DNA of 64,000 nt from Oidiodendron maius Zn. Lineage: Eukaryota; Ascomycota; Leotiomycetes; Myxotrichaceae. A model generated the notes under the pieces. That model had not been told where the DNA came from and did no database searches. It worked only from the letters and a program-made list of their open reading frames with translations. The translations under genes and the position numbers were made by a program. Numbering within the stretch: position 1 is the first letter of the stretch; every line of letters starts with the position of its first letter. Below, piece by piece: positions 22,502 through 34,995 of this stretch. The DNA lies in NCBI GenBank assembly GCA_000827325.1, contig KN832870.1:124001-188000 (forward strand). Reading direction: 5' to 3'.

Positions 22502-23543
22502 TCAAACATTTAACCTAGGGAACAGCACTCGAGCATTTTTGAAATTGACCTTGTCTTTCATCTCCTGCGTAATGTTAAATCCCTCCCATTCGTCGTTCAT
22601 CCTCCAAAGCCCCGGCCTTGGGCAATATGGGAAATCACTTCCAAATAAAACATGATCCTCACCAGCAAACTCGATAAGGTTGCGAAGTGTGCCACTGTGC
22701 CCTGACAATGCAATATCAAAGTAGAAGCCCTTTGCTTCCGCAATTATCTCATCCTTGGTCTTATGAATTGGGGCATATGGGAGCAACTCCATCAGACTGA
22801 TTCGACCGATGAGATAGGGTAGCGTACCTCCGGCATGTGACAAGATGAACTTAATATCAGGGTGATCGCTCTTAGTATTTGAAAAGATCAAGTCAACTGC
22901 AGCCCGTGTTGTTTCATGCGGAAACTCGGTGATATTCAATAAGAGCGTCGACGGCATTGGTGTTCTGGGTGCTTGAGGAGTCGCTGGATGAATTAAGACA
23001 ACGGCTTTATGCACATTTAGCTCTGCCCAGACAGGGCGCAAACGAATATCGCCCAAATAGCAATTTTCATCACCGTAGCGAGTAAATACAATGACTCCGT
23101 CCGGGTTATGGTGTTTAAATGTATACCTTATTTCTTCAATGGCGCCTTCTGTATCAAGGAGAGAGGGCAGAGTGGCAAAGAAGCCAAATCTGGAAGGATT
23201 TTTGTCCCGTATCTTGGCCGCATACTCATTTGCGTGGCGAGCCATAACCCGTGAAGCTTTTCCTCTGACAATACAAGCCCCGGGAGTCGTGAGAGACAAG
23301 ATGGTTGTCGTCGTACCAAGGTCATTCATTACCGTTTCTGATCTTCCGAGTGACCATGGCGGTGGGTTTTCAGCAGGGCCTACGCCAGCCGCAATGACAG
23401 CTAGGCTTTATCAGTTCTATGGACATTCCAGTGAGATATACAAGAACAGGAGAATTACCTTCCAGCCAAAACTCGGGCACGAAGTGGTGATGAACGTCAA
23501 CCTTATGTGTCGAACTCGTCGTCAATTTCTGTTTGTAATCCAT
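22502..23543 (-). CDS. ACMSD-type amidohydrolase / aromatic acid decarboxylase
   Basis: Metal-dependent amidohydrolase-fold enzyme (Amidohydro_2) related to 2-amino-3-carboxymuconate-semialdehyde, gamma-resorcylate and 6-methylsalicylate (PatG-type) decarboxylases. Exons 23543-23459 and 23400-22502 give 984 bases, 327 aa, the normal family length. Metal site pieces: VDVHHHFVPEFW (HxH) at the N-terminus, VVLIHPATP, FILSHAGGTLPYLIGRI and the C-terminal LFGSDFPY Asp. Non-oxidative loss of CO2 from an aromatic or muconate acid is the best guess; a plain hydrolase cannot be excluded. Divergent from the aldehyde dehydrogenase across ~700 bases. Together with the ring hydroxylase and carbonic anhydrase it forms the core of the proposed pathway. 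Confidence 0.87.
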
Positions 23544-24241
23544 TCTCCGTCGTCAATAGTAACATGCATTCAGGTATAATGAGATAGGTGGTAGCAAAAT
23601 GGTACTAATGTTCGATGTATACAAAGCTACGGCGATGGCAACTCAATCCACTATCTCGTTCTTACGTCAGGGGGACAGCATGTCCTAAAAAGGTGGAATA
23701 TTTATCAGGGGTCAATAAATAATAAATTAGCAATATCTCCGCTTTCAAATCTGATTTTTTGGACCGTGTAGTCCGTTAAAGTCCGTGGTTGCTTCGGTTG
23801 CGCCCCTCAAACATTGCAGCCCGTCTTCGGTCGGGATTCACGAGAGCCTATTTTATTAGCGTCGACACTCTACGATTGCGAATACCTAACGCCTCCTCGG
23901 TCTTCTCGGAAGCCATGGTAGCGGTTTCCCCAGCGGGGCAAGATTACTGCTTGAAACAAGGTGTTGAAAGGCAATTCGGCTTTAGAAGGGGCTATAGAGT
24001 GCTGACCGAGTTTACTCTCAATCGAAAGTGCGGCGCTACCAAAGACCGATGATATAACAGATTATATAATTATTCGCAATTTTGCTAATACAGATAATCC
24101 GAAATGCCAAGTGGGCAGCATTCCTCTAACTTTTCAATATCTACTTCAAGAGGCACTACCAGAAGATCCTTTTTATAATCTGGTACCAATCAAAGAACAA
24201 TAAGGCTAATACATCACGAGCAAAGATCCTGCTAGTAAAAC
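23544..24241. promoter_or_regulatory. Shared divergent promoter, amidohydrolase / ALDH
   Basis: 698 bases. At 23763-23788 three closely spaced CCGT motifs occur at about 10-base steps (ACCGTG, TCCGTT, TCCGTGG); the last is the half-site of the palindrome in the ADH/CocE promoter. Confidence 0.45.
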
Positions 24242-25762
24242 ATGGCATTTCCCACGGACAAGGAGACAAATCTTGAAATAGTTCCGCTTTTCATCAATGG
24301 CAAATACCAGCCCATAGCTTCCTCGCAATTACGCCCAGTCATCTCCTCACGTTCCGCAAAGCCCGTCTACCTTTACCACTCTGCAACAGCGTCCGAAGCT
24401 GAATATGCTTGCGATGTCGCCTGGACATCTTTTCAAACTTGGAAAAAAACCAACTCTTGGACTCGCCGGGATATCATCCTCCGCGCCGCGGATCTTGCTC
24501 TAGAGCGCGCAACCGAACTCATCGCTATTCAAGTCTCTGAGACTAATTGTACTGAAGAATTCGCACGATTTAATATCGAATTCTTTTCCAAAATTTTGCG
24601 AGAGCTAGCTTCACGGGCTAGCAGCATCCAAGGACACACGCCGCAAGCACAAACACCCGACACCTTCGCCCTTACTATCAAACAGCCAGTGGGACCTGTA
24701 TTGGTAATGTCGCCGTGGAACTCGCCGAATCTATTAGCAGCTCGTGCTATTGCATGTCCGCTCTTAGCCGGCTGTTCAGTCGTCTTCAAGGCTTCGGAGA
24801 TGTCACCAAGGACACACCACGCGTTGGTGCAAATCTTTCATGATGCAGGTATTCCCGCAGGAGTGTTAAATGCGCTCCAGGCAGATCGTGAAGTAGCAGC
24901 GGAAGTAACAGAGGCTATCATTGCCCATCGCGCCATTAAGAAGGTTGAATTTACGGGATCCAACGCTGTAGGAAGCAGCATTGGGCAATTATGCATGAAG
25001 TATCTTAAGCCAATCTTTATGGAGCTCGGAGGCAAGTCACCAGCAATTGTCCTTGAAGATGCAAATCTGGAGCGCGCCGCTAGCCTTATCGTCAGGGGGG
25101 CATTCCTGCACCATGGCCAGATTTGTGTATCGACTGAGCGTGTGATTGTTGTCGAAGCTGTTGCCGAGAAGCTTATTACCTTCATAACAAAAGAAGCAGA
25201 GAAAATACAGCATGCTGGATCAGCCGTATCGGATCGCATCGCTAGCCATGCTGAGGAACTGGTTGCGGAAGCGGTAGCCAAAGGAGCAAAAGCCATTGTT
25301 GGCGGGCCTGGTTATGTGGACACGAATGCAGCGAGACCGACTATTCTCGTTAATGTTACACCACATATGAAAATCTATGACGAAGAGAGTTTTGGTCCTA
25401 GCTGCTCCATATATATTGTCAAGGATGAAGAAGAAACTGTGGAGCTCGCAAACTCGAGCAAATATGGACTCTCAGCATCGATCCATACCGAAGATATGCT
25501 GAGATTCATTCGCCTAGCTTCAGAGATTGAGGTTGGGCAAGTGGGCATGAACACCATGACATTGTTTGAAGAGTGTAAGTCGAAGTTTTATTGTTTCGGA
25601 TGATGATTATACTAATGAATTCTTTCCACAGTGACTGCGCCATTGGGGGGAGCAAAGGGTAGCGGCTGGGGTCGGTGCAATGGAAGTTACGGAATTGAAG
25701 AGTTCCTGGTCGAGAAGTTCTTGAATATTGCAGGTCCACAGGCTGCCTTAGGATTCAATTAA
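24242..25762 (+). CDS. NAD(P)-dependent aldehyde dehydrogenase, aromatic-aldehyde type
   Basis: Oxidises an aldehyde to the acid. Exons 24242-25574 and 25632-25762 give 1464 bases, 487 aa. Catalytic set: Asn160 in SPWNSPNL, Glu261 in MELGGKSP, nucleophile Cys295 in HHGQICVSTERV; the nucleotide-site FTGSNAVGSSI, the EESFGPSCSIY block and the C-terminal PLGGAKGSGWGR follow. HHGQICVSTERV resembles salicylaldehyde/vanillin dehydrogenases rather than betaine-aldehyde or 2-type ALDHs. No targeting peptide. Its product acid would be a natural substrate of the divergent decarboxylase-type neighbour. Confidence 0.93.
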
Positions 25763-26237
25763 GCTGATAATCTGTTAAAACACCTTTCGTCACTGTCGTC
25801 CATCCGTTCATACCTAATCCTGTCTTTGGGGTGAAAACGGGTAGATATGGACAGAGTCGTATAATAAAATAAAATTGCAGCCTGAAACCCAAATATTAAT
25901 CGGAATAAGTGAAGTTGGTGCTCAAGTCCTTCATATGTGTTCCAGTTCGCACGGCCGAAATTCCTTAAACTAGATTACAACGAATCGTTGGCCCGCTTAG
26001 TCCAAGATCGCATTCGCTCCCAATACAGTTGAAGCTGGTGATACCGGCGCGAGATACACAGGAAATCAGATACAGCAGAATCTCTATATATGCTAGAATA
26101 CCAGCCTTTGTTTACTAGTTATCCAATATATGTAGAAGTCAACACTACCATGAATTAACTTAAAAGGGCTGGCAATCAAGGCCCTAAGCTTGCTGTTACT
26201 ACTCAACAGCGATGTGCATTACGCCCCACAATGCAGT
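25763..26237. terminator. Convergent 3' region, ALDH / regulator 2
   Basis: 475 bases between facing stop codons. No further feature seen. Confidence 0.3.
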
Positions 26238-28753
26238 TCATGCAAACCATTCCGTAATATTGCTCGGCATTGACGAGCCTGCCCCGGAATTCTCGACATC
26301 TATTTGGAATTCCCGCATGACCTGGTCCCATTCGTCCCAGCTGAGTTGCCCGCCGGGGAGAGCATCCTCGTCGGTAACGGTATCCATACTATTGTTGTAA
26401 GGCGGCCCTGTTGGCAGATTGACCATAGACACTAAGTTCTGCTGTAGTGATGGGCCAAAGACATTCTGCATTGGTAGCATGCTCGCATCTGGAGAGGTAT
26501 TTTGCGAGCCATCCCATGGCCCTTTGCTGAGATCGACGTTCAAGGGGGTATGGAGCACAGTGGGAACAGTCTGACTTGTTTGCGTCGCAGATGACGGCGG
26601 GAGTAGCTCCATTGATAAATGGATTCGAGGCAGAGGCCGGTCGCCGCCGCCAGTACTGCCCGGCATGAAATGCTCCGTAGGTTCTGATGGGGCAGTAATC
26701 GTCGGCCCAAACTGGGCGCGCAGTTCTTGCTGCTTGGCTCGAGTAAGAGCCGCTCGACTCATCAACGCAGCGAGAGGCCGCCAGAGCATGCTCTTCTTGT
26801 GCTTAGTCTGCCATTCCCAGTCAGAATAGAGTGAGTTAGTAATAAGCCATGCGCGATCGGTAACGGGGCTGCTTGGTCTAACACAAATTTCAGAGAGAAC
26901 GAAAGCGAGCTCGTGCCACTGCATGTTGGTTCGGAACAGCCAGGCCCATTGAGCCGTTTTGTCGTTCGTTTCCAGCAGGCGACCAAATTCTAGAACTTCG
27001 ATGGCAGTCAGAAACAGGCTCTCACGAGTCGCCAGCGGGACACTCGTGACGCGGTCATTTCGTGTCATCGGGTGATGCATAATCAGCCATAGCTTTGAAA
27101 GAACCAGGCGCGCAGCCAGAGCAGATGCCCAATGGATCGGAATATTCAGGTCGCAGTGCTTAATGTAGCGCTCTTCCACCCATTTATTGATGATCTGGAG
27201 CACCCCCCCGCAACCCTCCGTACATGGCACAGAGCCTCCGAAACGGAACCGGCCGCTGGCGCATGAATAATTTACTTGGCGCAAGGTGACGGTGATTTCA
27301 CAGCGAATCAGACAAAAAGTCACATCCGTGAAGCCCTCTCGCTCTTGAGGTGTCTCATCCATTTCAGGGTAGATATCATCATCGTTAATATTCAATGGCA
27401 ACCGAGTGTCGTACATACTCTCATGGATTAAAGGGTTTGTCCCATGGTCCTCACTTGAACGGGTGTCAATAAGGCAGATGTGCCACCACAGTCGCCGGCG
27501 CATCTCCGTTTCAAAAGGCTTCAGACCAAAGTTAGTGCCATCACGATGCAGGCCCAAGCCCTGAGCTAGGCGCAAGACGATGGCGTTCAACGACCATACG
27601 AAATTGCTATCATCTTCTCGGCGCACACAAATTAAGAATAGAACTGCAGCTTGCAGAAGGATCAAACTTTGAGTATTCAGAAAATTGGCCCTTGCTAGAG
27701 CTTGCTCGACAGCAAAGCGATAGCGTTTGACGGCAGTGTCACGGTCTGCTCCAAGTAGTGAAAGGCATTGAGCAGGGGACATGCTGACAACAGCCGACAG
27801 ATACATCGAAAACACTAAAGCTTCCAAGTTCTTATCCAAGGTCTCTGGGTGCTGGGCGGCTGCAATGAACAATTTCCGTGCTGTCGGTCCGTGTATGATG
27901 GTGATTAGAGGCGCAACGTTTTCCTTGTACGCTTTCCATAGTATCAACGCCTTCGGCGAGGGCGGGTAATACTCTCGCAGAGAGTGTGAGATAGAGTAAA
28001 ACCCAAAGAGAAATCCGTCATGGTTGGATGAGTTGGAACATTCAGGGGAGGCAGTGCCGTCATCTTCGGACACAAAATCGTGGAGAATATCCTTTAGTTC
28101 CTCGATCTGTGTGGCTTTAGAATATGGCCGCTTAATAGGGGCTACGTGAAGCATCATACCTCGTTCCCGAGACTGGCCCAGAGCAGATTGCTGACATATC
28201 GGCTTCGGCTCTCGTCGATAACTAGCCGCCCGAATTCATTCTCAAATTTCTGTGACGAAGATTTCTTAGGATCAGAATCAGCGAACGCACAGACTCTGTC
28301 TACAGCTTTTTGCGGTTCAGCAGGTATACAGGTCGTAGCCGCTGAGGCCTCCGTGGCAGTCGTAGAAGAGGTGGTTGAAAGAGGCGCCGCCTGCACCGAT
28401 GAGAGACTGGGGGCAGACCCAGCCTCAGCATTCTTACCTCTGAGATGCTCAATCACGTCCTCCAGGCGTCTGAGTCGCGAAAGGACCTCCTCATCAGCCG
28501 GACGCCTTGACTTGCGCGAGGCTTGCCGGGAAAGTGGAAAAACACACTCGATTCCCGATTTAATGCAATTTGAGCATGGTGATTGCTTATTGCATCGGAC
28601 CTTTCTGCGGCGGCAGGTCACACAGCTCCATGCGCTGCCCGAGTCCACGACCGCGGGCCGGGCGATGGTGGCAGGATTGGGAGGAAGGTTTGGAGAAATA
28701 TCGCTGGTGGTGGGGGATAAATTCAGTTCTGGGGAACTAAGTAGAAGCGACAT
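26238..28753 (-). CDS. Zn2Cys6 transcription factor with fungal-specific domain (2)
   Basis: Nuclear regulator of 820 aa. Exons 28753-28160 and 28106-26238. Zinc cluster at residues 44-70 (C-x2-C-x6-C-x5-C-x2-C-x6-C, with CRRRKVRCNK), then a basic linker and a coiled-coil-like VLSRLRRLEDVIEHLRG. A Ser/Thr/Ala-rich spacer precedes the regulatory domain, with AVEQALARANFLNTQSLI, LAQGLGLHRDGTNFGL and RRRLWWHICLIDTRSSEDHG (PF04082-type). The C-terminal ~150 residues are Pro/Ser/Gln-rich, typical of activation regions. It sits between the ALDH and the secreted esterase and is a candidate regulator of the latter. Confidence 0.9.
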
Positions 28754-29529
28754 GACAGATGGTTGGAGCGTCCGGCTCTCGCCATGATTGTGAAGTGGAT
28801 AAGGAAGATCGTGTGCGAATATTAGGAAGGGGGCCAGGGACCGCGATACCTTAGAGCTAACTAGTAACCTTGAATAACTAATAACAAAGCATACACTTAC
28901 TCATTGAGCGGACCTGACCAATGCTCTTACTAATCACTCGACATAAGTTAAACTCCCCTATTTCCTGGTTCGGTTCGCTAACACTAGTCCCAAATACCGT
29001 AGACTATCTGTATGCGTTTCCGCCTTCTCTGCGCCAAGCATGTTCTCTCCACTTAATACATGAATCAATCCATCCAAACGCAGCATAACTAACTCCTGAC
29101 AAAGGGGTCAATTCGACGAATTTGACCCTTTTTTTACCACTTCCATCTCCTACGACCGGCCAACACCTCTCATGTGCCTGCATCGATTCCTGAGCCACTA
29201 CTTGTTATTACATATGCAGCAGAGAGTCAAAGGCTCCCTTTGACTCAAATGCGCAGAATACATCAATCTTCATACTGCTGAGATCAAATTTATCACGGAA
29301 GTAGCATGATAGGTGCCATCAAATAGCCCCAATGTAGTTCTGCAGTCACCTCAAGTGGAGATTGGTGAATGGTGACGAGCTTGTAGTACTGACTATTTTA
29401 GTTCTTATCTATATACGCCTAGCTGCCCACACTTACATAAAATTACCCCAAAAATGACAGCATTCAACTTCCTACGAGTATTTTATCGTACCACCGGTGA
29501 TGGTTACGGGTTCCTGGGTTCTTGGAAGC
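28754..29529. other. Intergenic, no gene supported
   Basis: Promoter of regulator 2 and 3' flank of the esterase. Short frames only. No motif recognised. Confidence 0.4.
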
Positions 29530-31370
29530 TTAAATCGCCATCGATGATGCGAGTTCTTTCCAAAGTCCACACCTCTCTATCATATCATTTGGCACGCTCT
29601 CCATTGCGGTCTCGTTCGTTTGGATCTTCAGCCTCTTGGCACCCAAGCCTGTAACGGGGGATGAAGACCCCCAGTTCTCCCAATACGGGGACCCAGCTTC
29701 ACGATAGGTATTCGGATCCAGACTCCGTATGAAACTGATCCAATAATCCATAGTTAGGGGCACTATGTTTGCATTTACGCCGCCCGGATGATACGATGCC
29801 CAATCTGATGCCCCAGTCTCACCAACGCCAAAAATTGCTTCAGTTTCAAATGCGTGGGGCACTCCGAATCCGGCTGCAACATTATCAGGGTCGATGACAT
29901 CATAGCGATAGTTCCATACGTGGTTGACGCCCATGTATTGGGTCATCGTAGCGGCAATGGTGTTCCCGGGGCAGCTGAATGTCGAGTCTCCATAGACAGC
30001 CGATCCGACACTGTAGTAAGGTGCATGGGCTGGGAGAAGAGGTTGAAGGGAATTGAGTGGGTAAGCACTGATGATGGCATCGAGTTGGCCAGGAGTAAGC
30101 CCAGGGTAGTTGTTTTTCATAAACTCCTTTACTTGGCCTGCAGAGGTTAAGTTGGGTGTGAAATATGTGCCTTCGTTTGTGTCGTCGCCGACAAGGGTTG
30201 GCACGCGGATGAATCGGCCCTGTTCAAAAAGCGTGTAGAGTTGATCTGGGATGAGGTCGTGGTCGATGACTGGCAGCCATACCGATACCGGCAAGGGGTT
30301 GGAACTGCCCCCGGGAATTGGTGACACTTGATTTGATGCTTGGATGCTCTCGATGGAGAGAGATTGGAGACAGCTCAGTGCGTTGTCTGCGGCACTGCAA
30401 CCTGTCTCATTCACGAACCGCTCGTATAGCCATTCTTGCTCAGATATCCTCCGCAAGGTTGGCCACATTGGTGATTCGGGTAACGCCCCAACGAAGAGTC
30501 CTTCATCTCTTCCCCCATATGCGGTGAGATGATGTGAGACGGAACCTCCGCCTGCTGAAGGGCCGTGAATTACTACATGTTGAGGATTGCCACCAAACTA
30601 GGGAAAGTGTTAGATACTATCTTTTGGGGGCGTGTTATGCTGTTTCACGTCCTATGAAACCCAGAACTTAAAGACGGGAACACAGAGAGGGAAGTTAATC
30701 CCCCTATCCTTAACAAGAGGGTAGGTCCATTTACCTGTTTGATATGCTTCTGTACCCACTTCAAAGCCTCTCTCTGATCCAACAACCCGATGTTCAAATC
30801 GCCACCATCCCTGATAATATTCTTACTGCTTAAAAACCCTAGTGCGCCGACTCTATAGTTGATGTTAACTAAAACAACGTTATAACCCGATTCCATAACT
30901 ACATCAGAGCCATTATAATTATTGTTGGTCTGCGTAGCGTATCCGCCGCCGGGGATATAAAACCAGACAGGCAAATTGGACTCTGGCGTAGCTGTCGACG
31001 GGGTAAACACATTGATAAACAGACAGTCCTCTGCCAGGCCATTGCCGACTTGCTGGCCGACTCCGACACATATCGGCTGGTATTCTGTGACATTTTGCAC
31101 TCCGTGGGTCTGCACCGGACTAATGGGGGCCCGAAAACGAAGGTCACCTAATGGTGCAGCCGCATAGCGCATTCCAAGATATTGGTCCACCCCCGATATT
31201 GGGTCGCGTAAACCTTGATAAGTGGCATAGTCGAGGGTGATCTGCGGAGGGGATGACGACGATGATAGAGATAAGTGGTCATGCCCAGTATCAACCGTCG
31301 TAGGCAACGCCTGAGTAAATCCTACTATCATAAGTAGAATGGGGAGAATTAGGGAGCACAGGTTGTACAT
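29530..31370 (-). CDS. Secreted type-B carboxylesterase/lipase
   Basis: Carboxylesterase (COesterase fold). Exons 31370-30735 and 30597-29530 give 1704 bases, 567 aa; the 137-base intron is long for this window. Start chosen at MYNLCS because a signal peptide (hydrophobic to about residue 20, likely cut near QALPT) follows directly; the in-frame Met at 31427 would bury it. Seen: RYAAAPLGDLRFRAP, EDCLFINVFTP, YIPGGGYATQ, nucleophile Ser226 in GPSAGGGS, and VGDDTNEGTYF (acid region); the catalytic His lies in GVPHAFETEAIFG. Several N-x-S/T sites. Extracellular ester cleavage could feed the catabolic cluster (inference). Confidence 0.92.
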
Positions 31371-32593
31371 CGCGAACGCCTTCTTCACTGTACTTGAACT
31401 CTCATTGAATAAGATATCGATTGGCATAAAAAGTAGTTTAACAAAGCAGCTCAGACCGACAGAGCTATTTAGATTTCCCGTTAACTGAACTGTACTTAAT
31501 CTATATAGTCCTTACTAGCTTCCTCTTAAATTGGTTACAATATTAGATCCAGGTATCTTTGCCTTGTAATAGTACGCCACTAGATTAGACATTTCAAAGG
31601 CACTGTTAATAAGCAGCATGCATCTGGCTTAATAACATCGTCGGACGCCGAGCGAGCGAAGACACCGAGCGCGGGGCTTCCGTTATACTCGCACTCCCTA
31701 GTGTTCCTGCCACTCGCACCCGGAGTAATCAAGTAAATCCCTACAGAAGAGTACATTGCTTCTCGAATGCCTCCAAACTCTAATAAAATTGCCAAAAGCA
31801 AATACTTAAGGGGATGGAAACTTTCTTCTCTAAAGCCCATTGCGCAAACTCGTAACGATTGCTTGTAATTTTCAGGGATCCTTTTCGGCCCAACAATCTG
31901 TCGTCGCTCTCCTCGCTCTGAATCCTTCAACTCCTGAAATCTGATCCTGACTGCCGAAATGTAAGATTTTCTTATTGGCCTCTGTTGTGAGCAGGGATAT
32001 TATCGGCTTCTTCAATCATATATTGGAATCTTTAGTCTCACTTATCGCTTGCTTGCTCGTCACTCTCCAAGTCTGTGGATCTTAGATAATGGACAACGTT
32101 TCTTAAAGTTGACTTATGCCGTAGCAATGGGGCAACACATGTCTAGAGGCTCCAAGGTAAACTAGTGCTAATTAAAAGCTCTCGATGGCCCCCAATCCCC
32201 CCAAGAAAAGGTGGGTATGGTAGACCCCCTCATGACCATTGTCATACTCAATGTTAAACTCCCCAATGCCTCTATCCGTTCTCCAACTTCTCTCCAACAA
32301 CCAGAGGCATATCTTGATGCAATTGTAGATTACTCCAACTCTAGCCGGCAATATAACGAAAAGGGTGGGAAACTTGATCTAGAAAGAAAAAGAAGAAAAT
32401 TAATATTAATAGCTATGATTAATGACAATAGCCCCATCAGGAGTCGAACAAAAAAGGATTAAATGAAACATAACTATCTGTATATATCTGCCGTCAGCTC
32501 CTTGCCATTATCGAGTAGCACAGTCCACTACCTCGTGGTCCCGTCGTTCGGCATTGTCTGCACCGCATTCACTACCTTCCGTGAAATGATCAC
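31371..32593. other. Intergenic, unconvincing reading frame
   Basis: A 116-codon minus frame at 31580-31930 has no recognisable family and unusual composition, so it is not called. 32380-32460 is A-rich. No RNA gene found. Confidence 0.35.
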
Positions 32594-33237
32594 CTAGACC
32601 TTTTGCTTCGTCATGAGATTCTCGGCCTCTACAACAGCGGTACCCTTGAGCATGGGAAGAGGATGCTTCGTTGAGGAGATTAGGGTGATTGATCTGCCGG
32701 TCTCCTTAGCCCATGCTCCGCCGAGCTCACCAGCGAATTCGACACCAATAGGGCCGGCGCCACCGATGACGACGGTCTTTGCGGCAGAAATGGTCACGCT
32801 CGCCGTGCGGATTGCAGATTCAATAGAGGCTTCGTCCGCAGAGACTGTCAACTTCAGCGGTATAAATGCCCCTTTGTTCAGAGACCTAGGAGAGCTTCCG
32901 GATGCGATGACGAGGCAATAATAAGAGGTTGACGAAGTTGTAGATCCAGAGAGAGTGACTATATTTTGCCTGCATCGATCAGTCACCACATCGATCATAG
33001 TCACCGTGCTAACGATTAACTCAAATGGCCCCTTTGGATACTTGGTGAATCCCTGCTCTATTGGAATCTGGTATTTCTTGGGTTTGAAAGCGTCCGGTTT
33101 GGAGATGACCTGCGGGCTGGCGGTATTGAAGTACCATTTCGAGGATGGGTTGATCAGAACCACCTTAACTTGGCCTGATAGATCTTTAAGCAGCCCGTGT
33201 GCAATTTAGAGACCGGCGCCGACAATGACTACAGTGG
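32594..33237 (-). pseudogene. AIF-like FAD oxidoreductase, truncated copy
   Basis: Relic of an AIF/AMID-type pyridine nucleotide-disulfide oxidoreductase, paralogous to the intact gene at 37336-38602. The FAD motif VVIVGAGL is followed at once by a stop (TAA, 33207-33209), then AHGLLKDLSGQVKVVLINPS, the NASPQVIS region and the NAD motif VVIGGAGPIGVEFAGEL. It ends at a stop after NLMTKQKV, about half the family length; the FAD-closing VGD motif and C-terminus are gone, and no start codon precedes the first motif. Expressed, it would give no complete dinucleotide fold. Confidence 0.75.
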
Positions 33238-33914
33238 TTCTAGAGATTTCACTGGCTTACGAAGTGCATCATGGAATGGTATGAGAGGTGATGTATCTGA
33301 TTGGCCAGGCTTCAAGCAGAATAGCTGTGATTTTATACGGGTAACTGCTGTAACTTAGTGATTGAGATAGTTACACGAAAAAACTTGCCTAGGTAAATAT
33401 ACGATTGTTGTCAAATACCCTGATGGATATGTTGATTAACGTCCCAGCGGGGTTCTAGTTGCCTCTTGGGTCGGACATTCGGATATGGCGGATTTAAGCT
33501 CGCTTTGCCTCCACTTGGGCTAACCTACCTACTGTATGTTAAGCATGATTAACAATAACGTAATCGAACATCAGCCACCATCGCCTTCGGCCTTTGGAAT
33601 GTGCGAACTCCCGAGCTGACAAACGGATTTAATTAAGGCTGAACGACGCACATACTCCCGCAGGTCATTCTATCACATGTTGATAGGCTTTTAAGACAAC
33701 ATATCTCCCAGATTGGACGCCATTCAAGAGTCATATGATGACATCATTTTTCTATATAAATAAATGAGCCCTATTTGGTCAGTAGGCTATACAAGTGTGG
33801 CGTTTATTTCCCTGTATAAATATACTCGGTCTGGTTCCAAAGTGAATACTCCTATTTACTCAGTCGTAACTGAATACGACCTCTAGATCGCATCGTCACA
33901 ACCCACTTTTCACC
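33238..33914. other. Intergenic, AT-rich, NmrA-like gene promoter
   Basis: No coding content. TATAAATA-like stretches at about 33755 and 33815 lie upstream of the NmrA-like start and may serve as its core promoter. Confidence 0.35.
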
Positions 33915-34995
33915 ATGTCAAAAATCATAACCGTCTTTGGAGCCACGGGGAAGCAAGGTGGCTCGGTTATTCGAGCCATTTTAGCAGATACCAGCTTGTC
34001 CAGCCAGTTCAAAATTCGCGGTGTTACTCGGGACTCCTCGACGCCAGCGGCCCAAGCTTTATTGAACCAAGGGGTCGATGTGAAAATTGTAAGCAGCATC
34101 ATTAGCCTACGTGTTTCTTAATGGACGGGTAGAATAAATAAAGTAATACTAATAAGATTTCTTAGGCCGATATGAGTTCTAAGGCGTCTCTGATAGATGT
34201 GATCAGAGGTTCACACTCTGTCTTCCTGCTAACAACCCCTATGTTGGGGGTTACAGGGTCCGACGCCGAACTGAATCAGGGCAAGAACGTAACTGATGTA
34301 GCAAAAGAGGCTGGTGTACAGCACCTCATCTTCTCATCCCTGCTAAACGTCACCGAGACTTCTGGCGGTCGATTGACGAACGTTCCACACTTTGACCAAA
34401 AAGCGCGAGTTGAGCAGTACATCCGTTCTACAGGCATCCCAGCTACTTTTGTGCTGCCGGGTTCCTTTATGAGCAACTATACCCAGTTCCGCCAGCTACG
34501 ACAGGGCGATGACGGCGTATATACTCTCTGCTATCCTGTTAGCAATGAGGCAAAATTCCCGTTGATCGATATCGACAATGACATGGGTAAGCACACAAAG
34601 TCAACAAATTTGATTCCATTCCAGAAGTTCTCCCAGCCACCTAACCCCCACGTCCAGGCAAATTCGTTGTTGCAGCCCTCAAGCATCGTTCCAAGACTCT
34701 TGGCGTGCAGATTTTGGCTGCAGTAGATTATTACACCCCGAGTCGCATAGTTTCAGAGTTTGAAGAGGTGACTGGAAAGAAAGCTCGGTTTGTACAGGTG
34801 GATGCCGATGTATTCAAAAGTTTTTTGCCAGCGCACATGGCCGAGGAGATGCTCGAAAATCACCTTTTCATCGAGGACCCGGGGTACTACGCCGGGAGGA
34901 GCCTGAAGGAAAGTCACGATATCTTAGCTAATGCCGGCCTCAAAGCAACAAGTTGGAAGGAGTTTCTAGAGAAGAATAGGGACGCCTTCGATTAA
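33915..34995 (+). CDS. NmrA-like NAD(P)-binding protein
   Basis: Atypical SDR of the NmrA/HSCARG type: binds NAD(P) and acts either as a redox sensor or as a reductase. Exons 33915-34088, 34166-34586 and 34658-34995 give 933 bases, 310 aa. N-terminal Rossmann motif FGATGKQGGSVIRA (GxxGxxG), then RGVTRDSS, HSVFLLTTP, AGVQHLIFSSLLN and a C-terminal helix ILANAGLKATSWKEFLE. There is no YxxxK dyad near the SSL strand, as in regulatory members. No gene next to it shares obvious function. Confidence 0.88.

Noticed and set aside
31580-31930. 116-codon minus-strand frame
   Set aside because: No recognisable motif, no start context and no neighbouring exon. It is probably chance.
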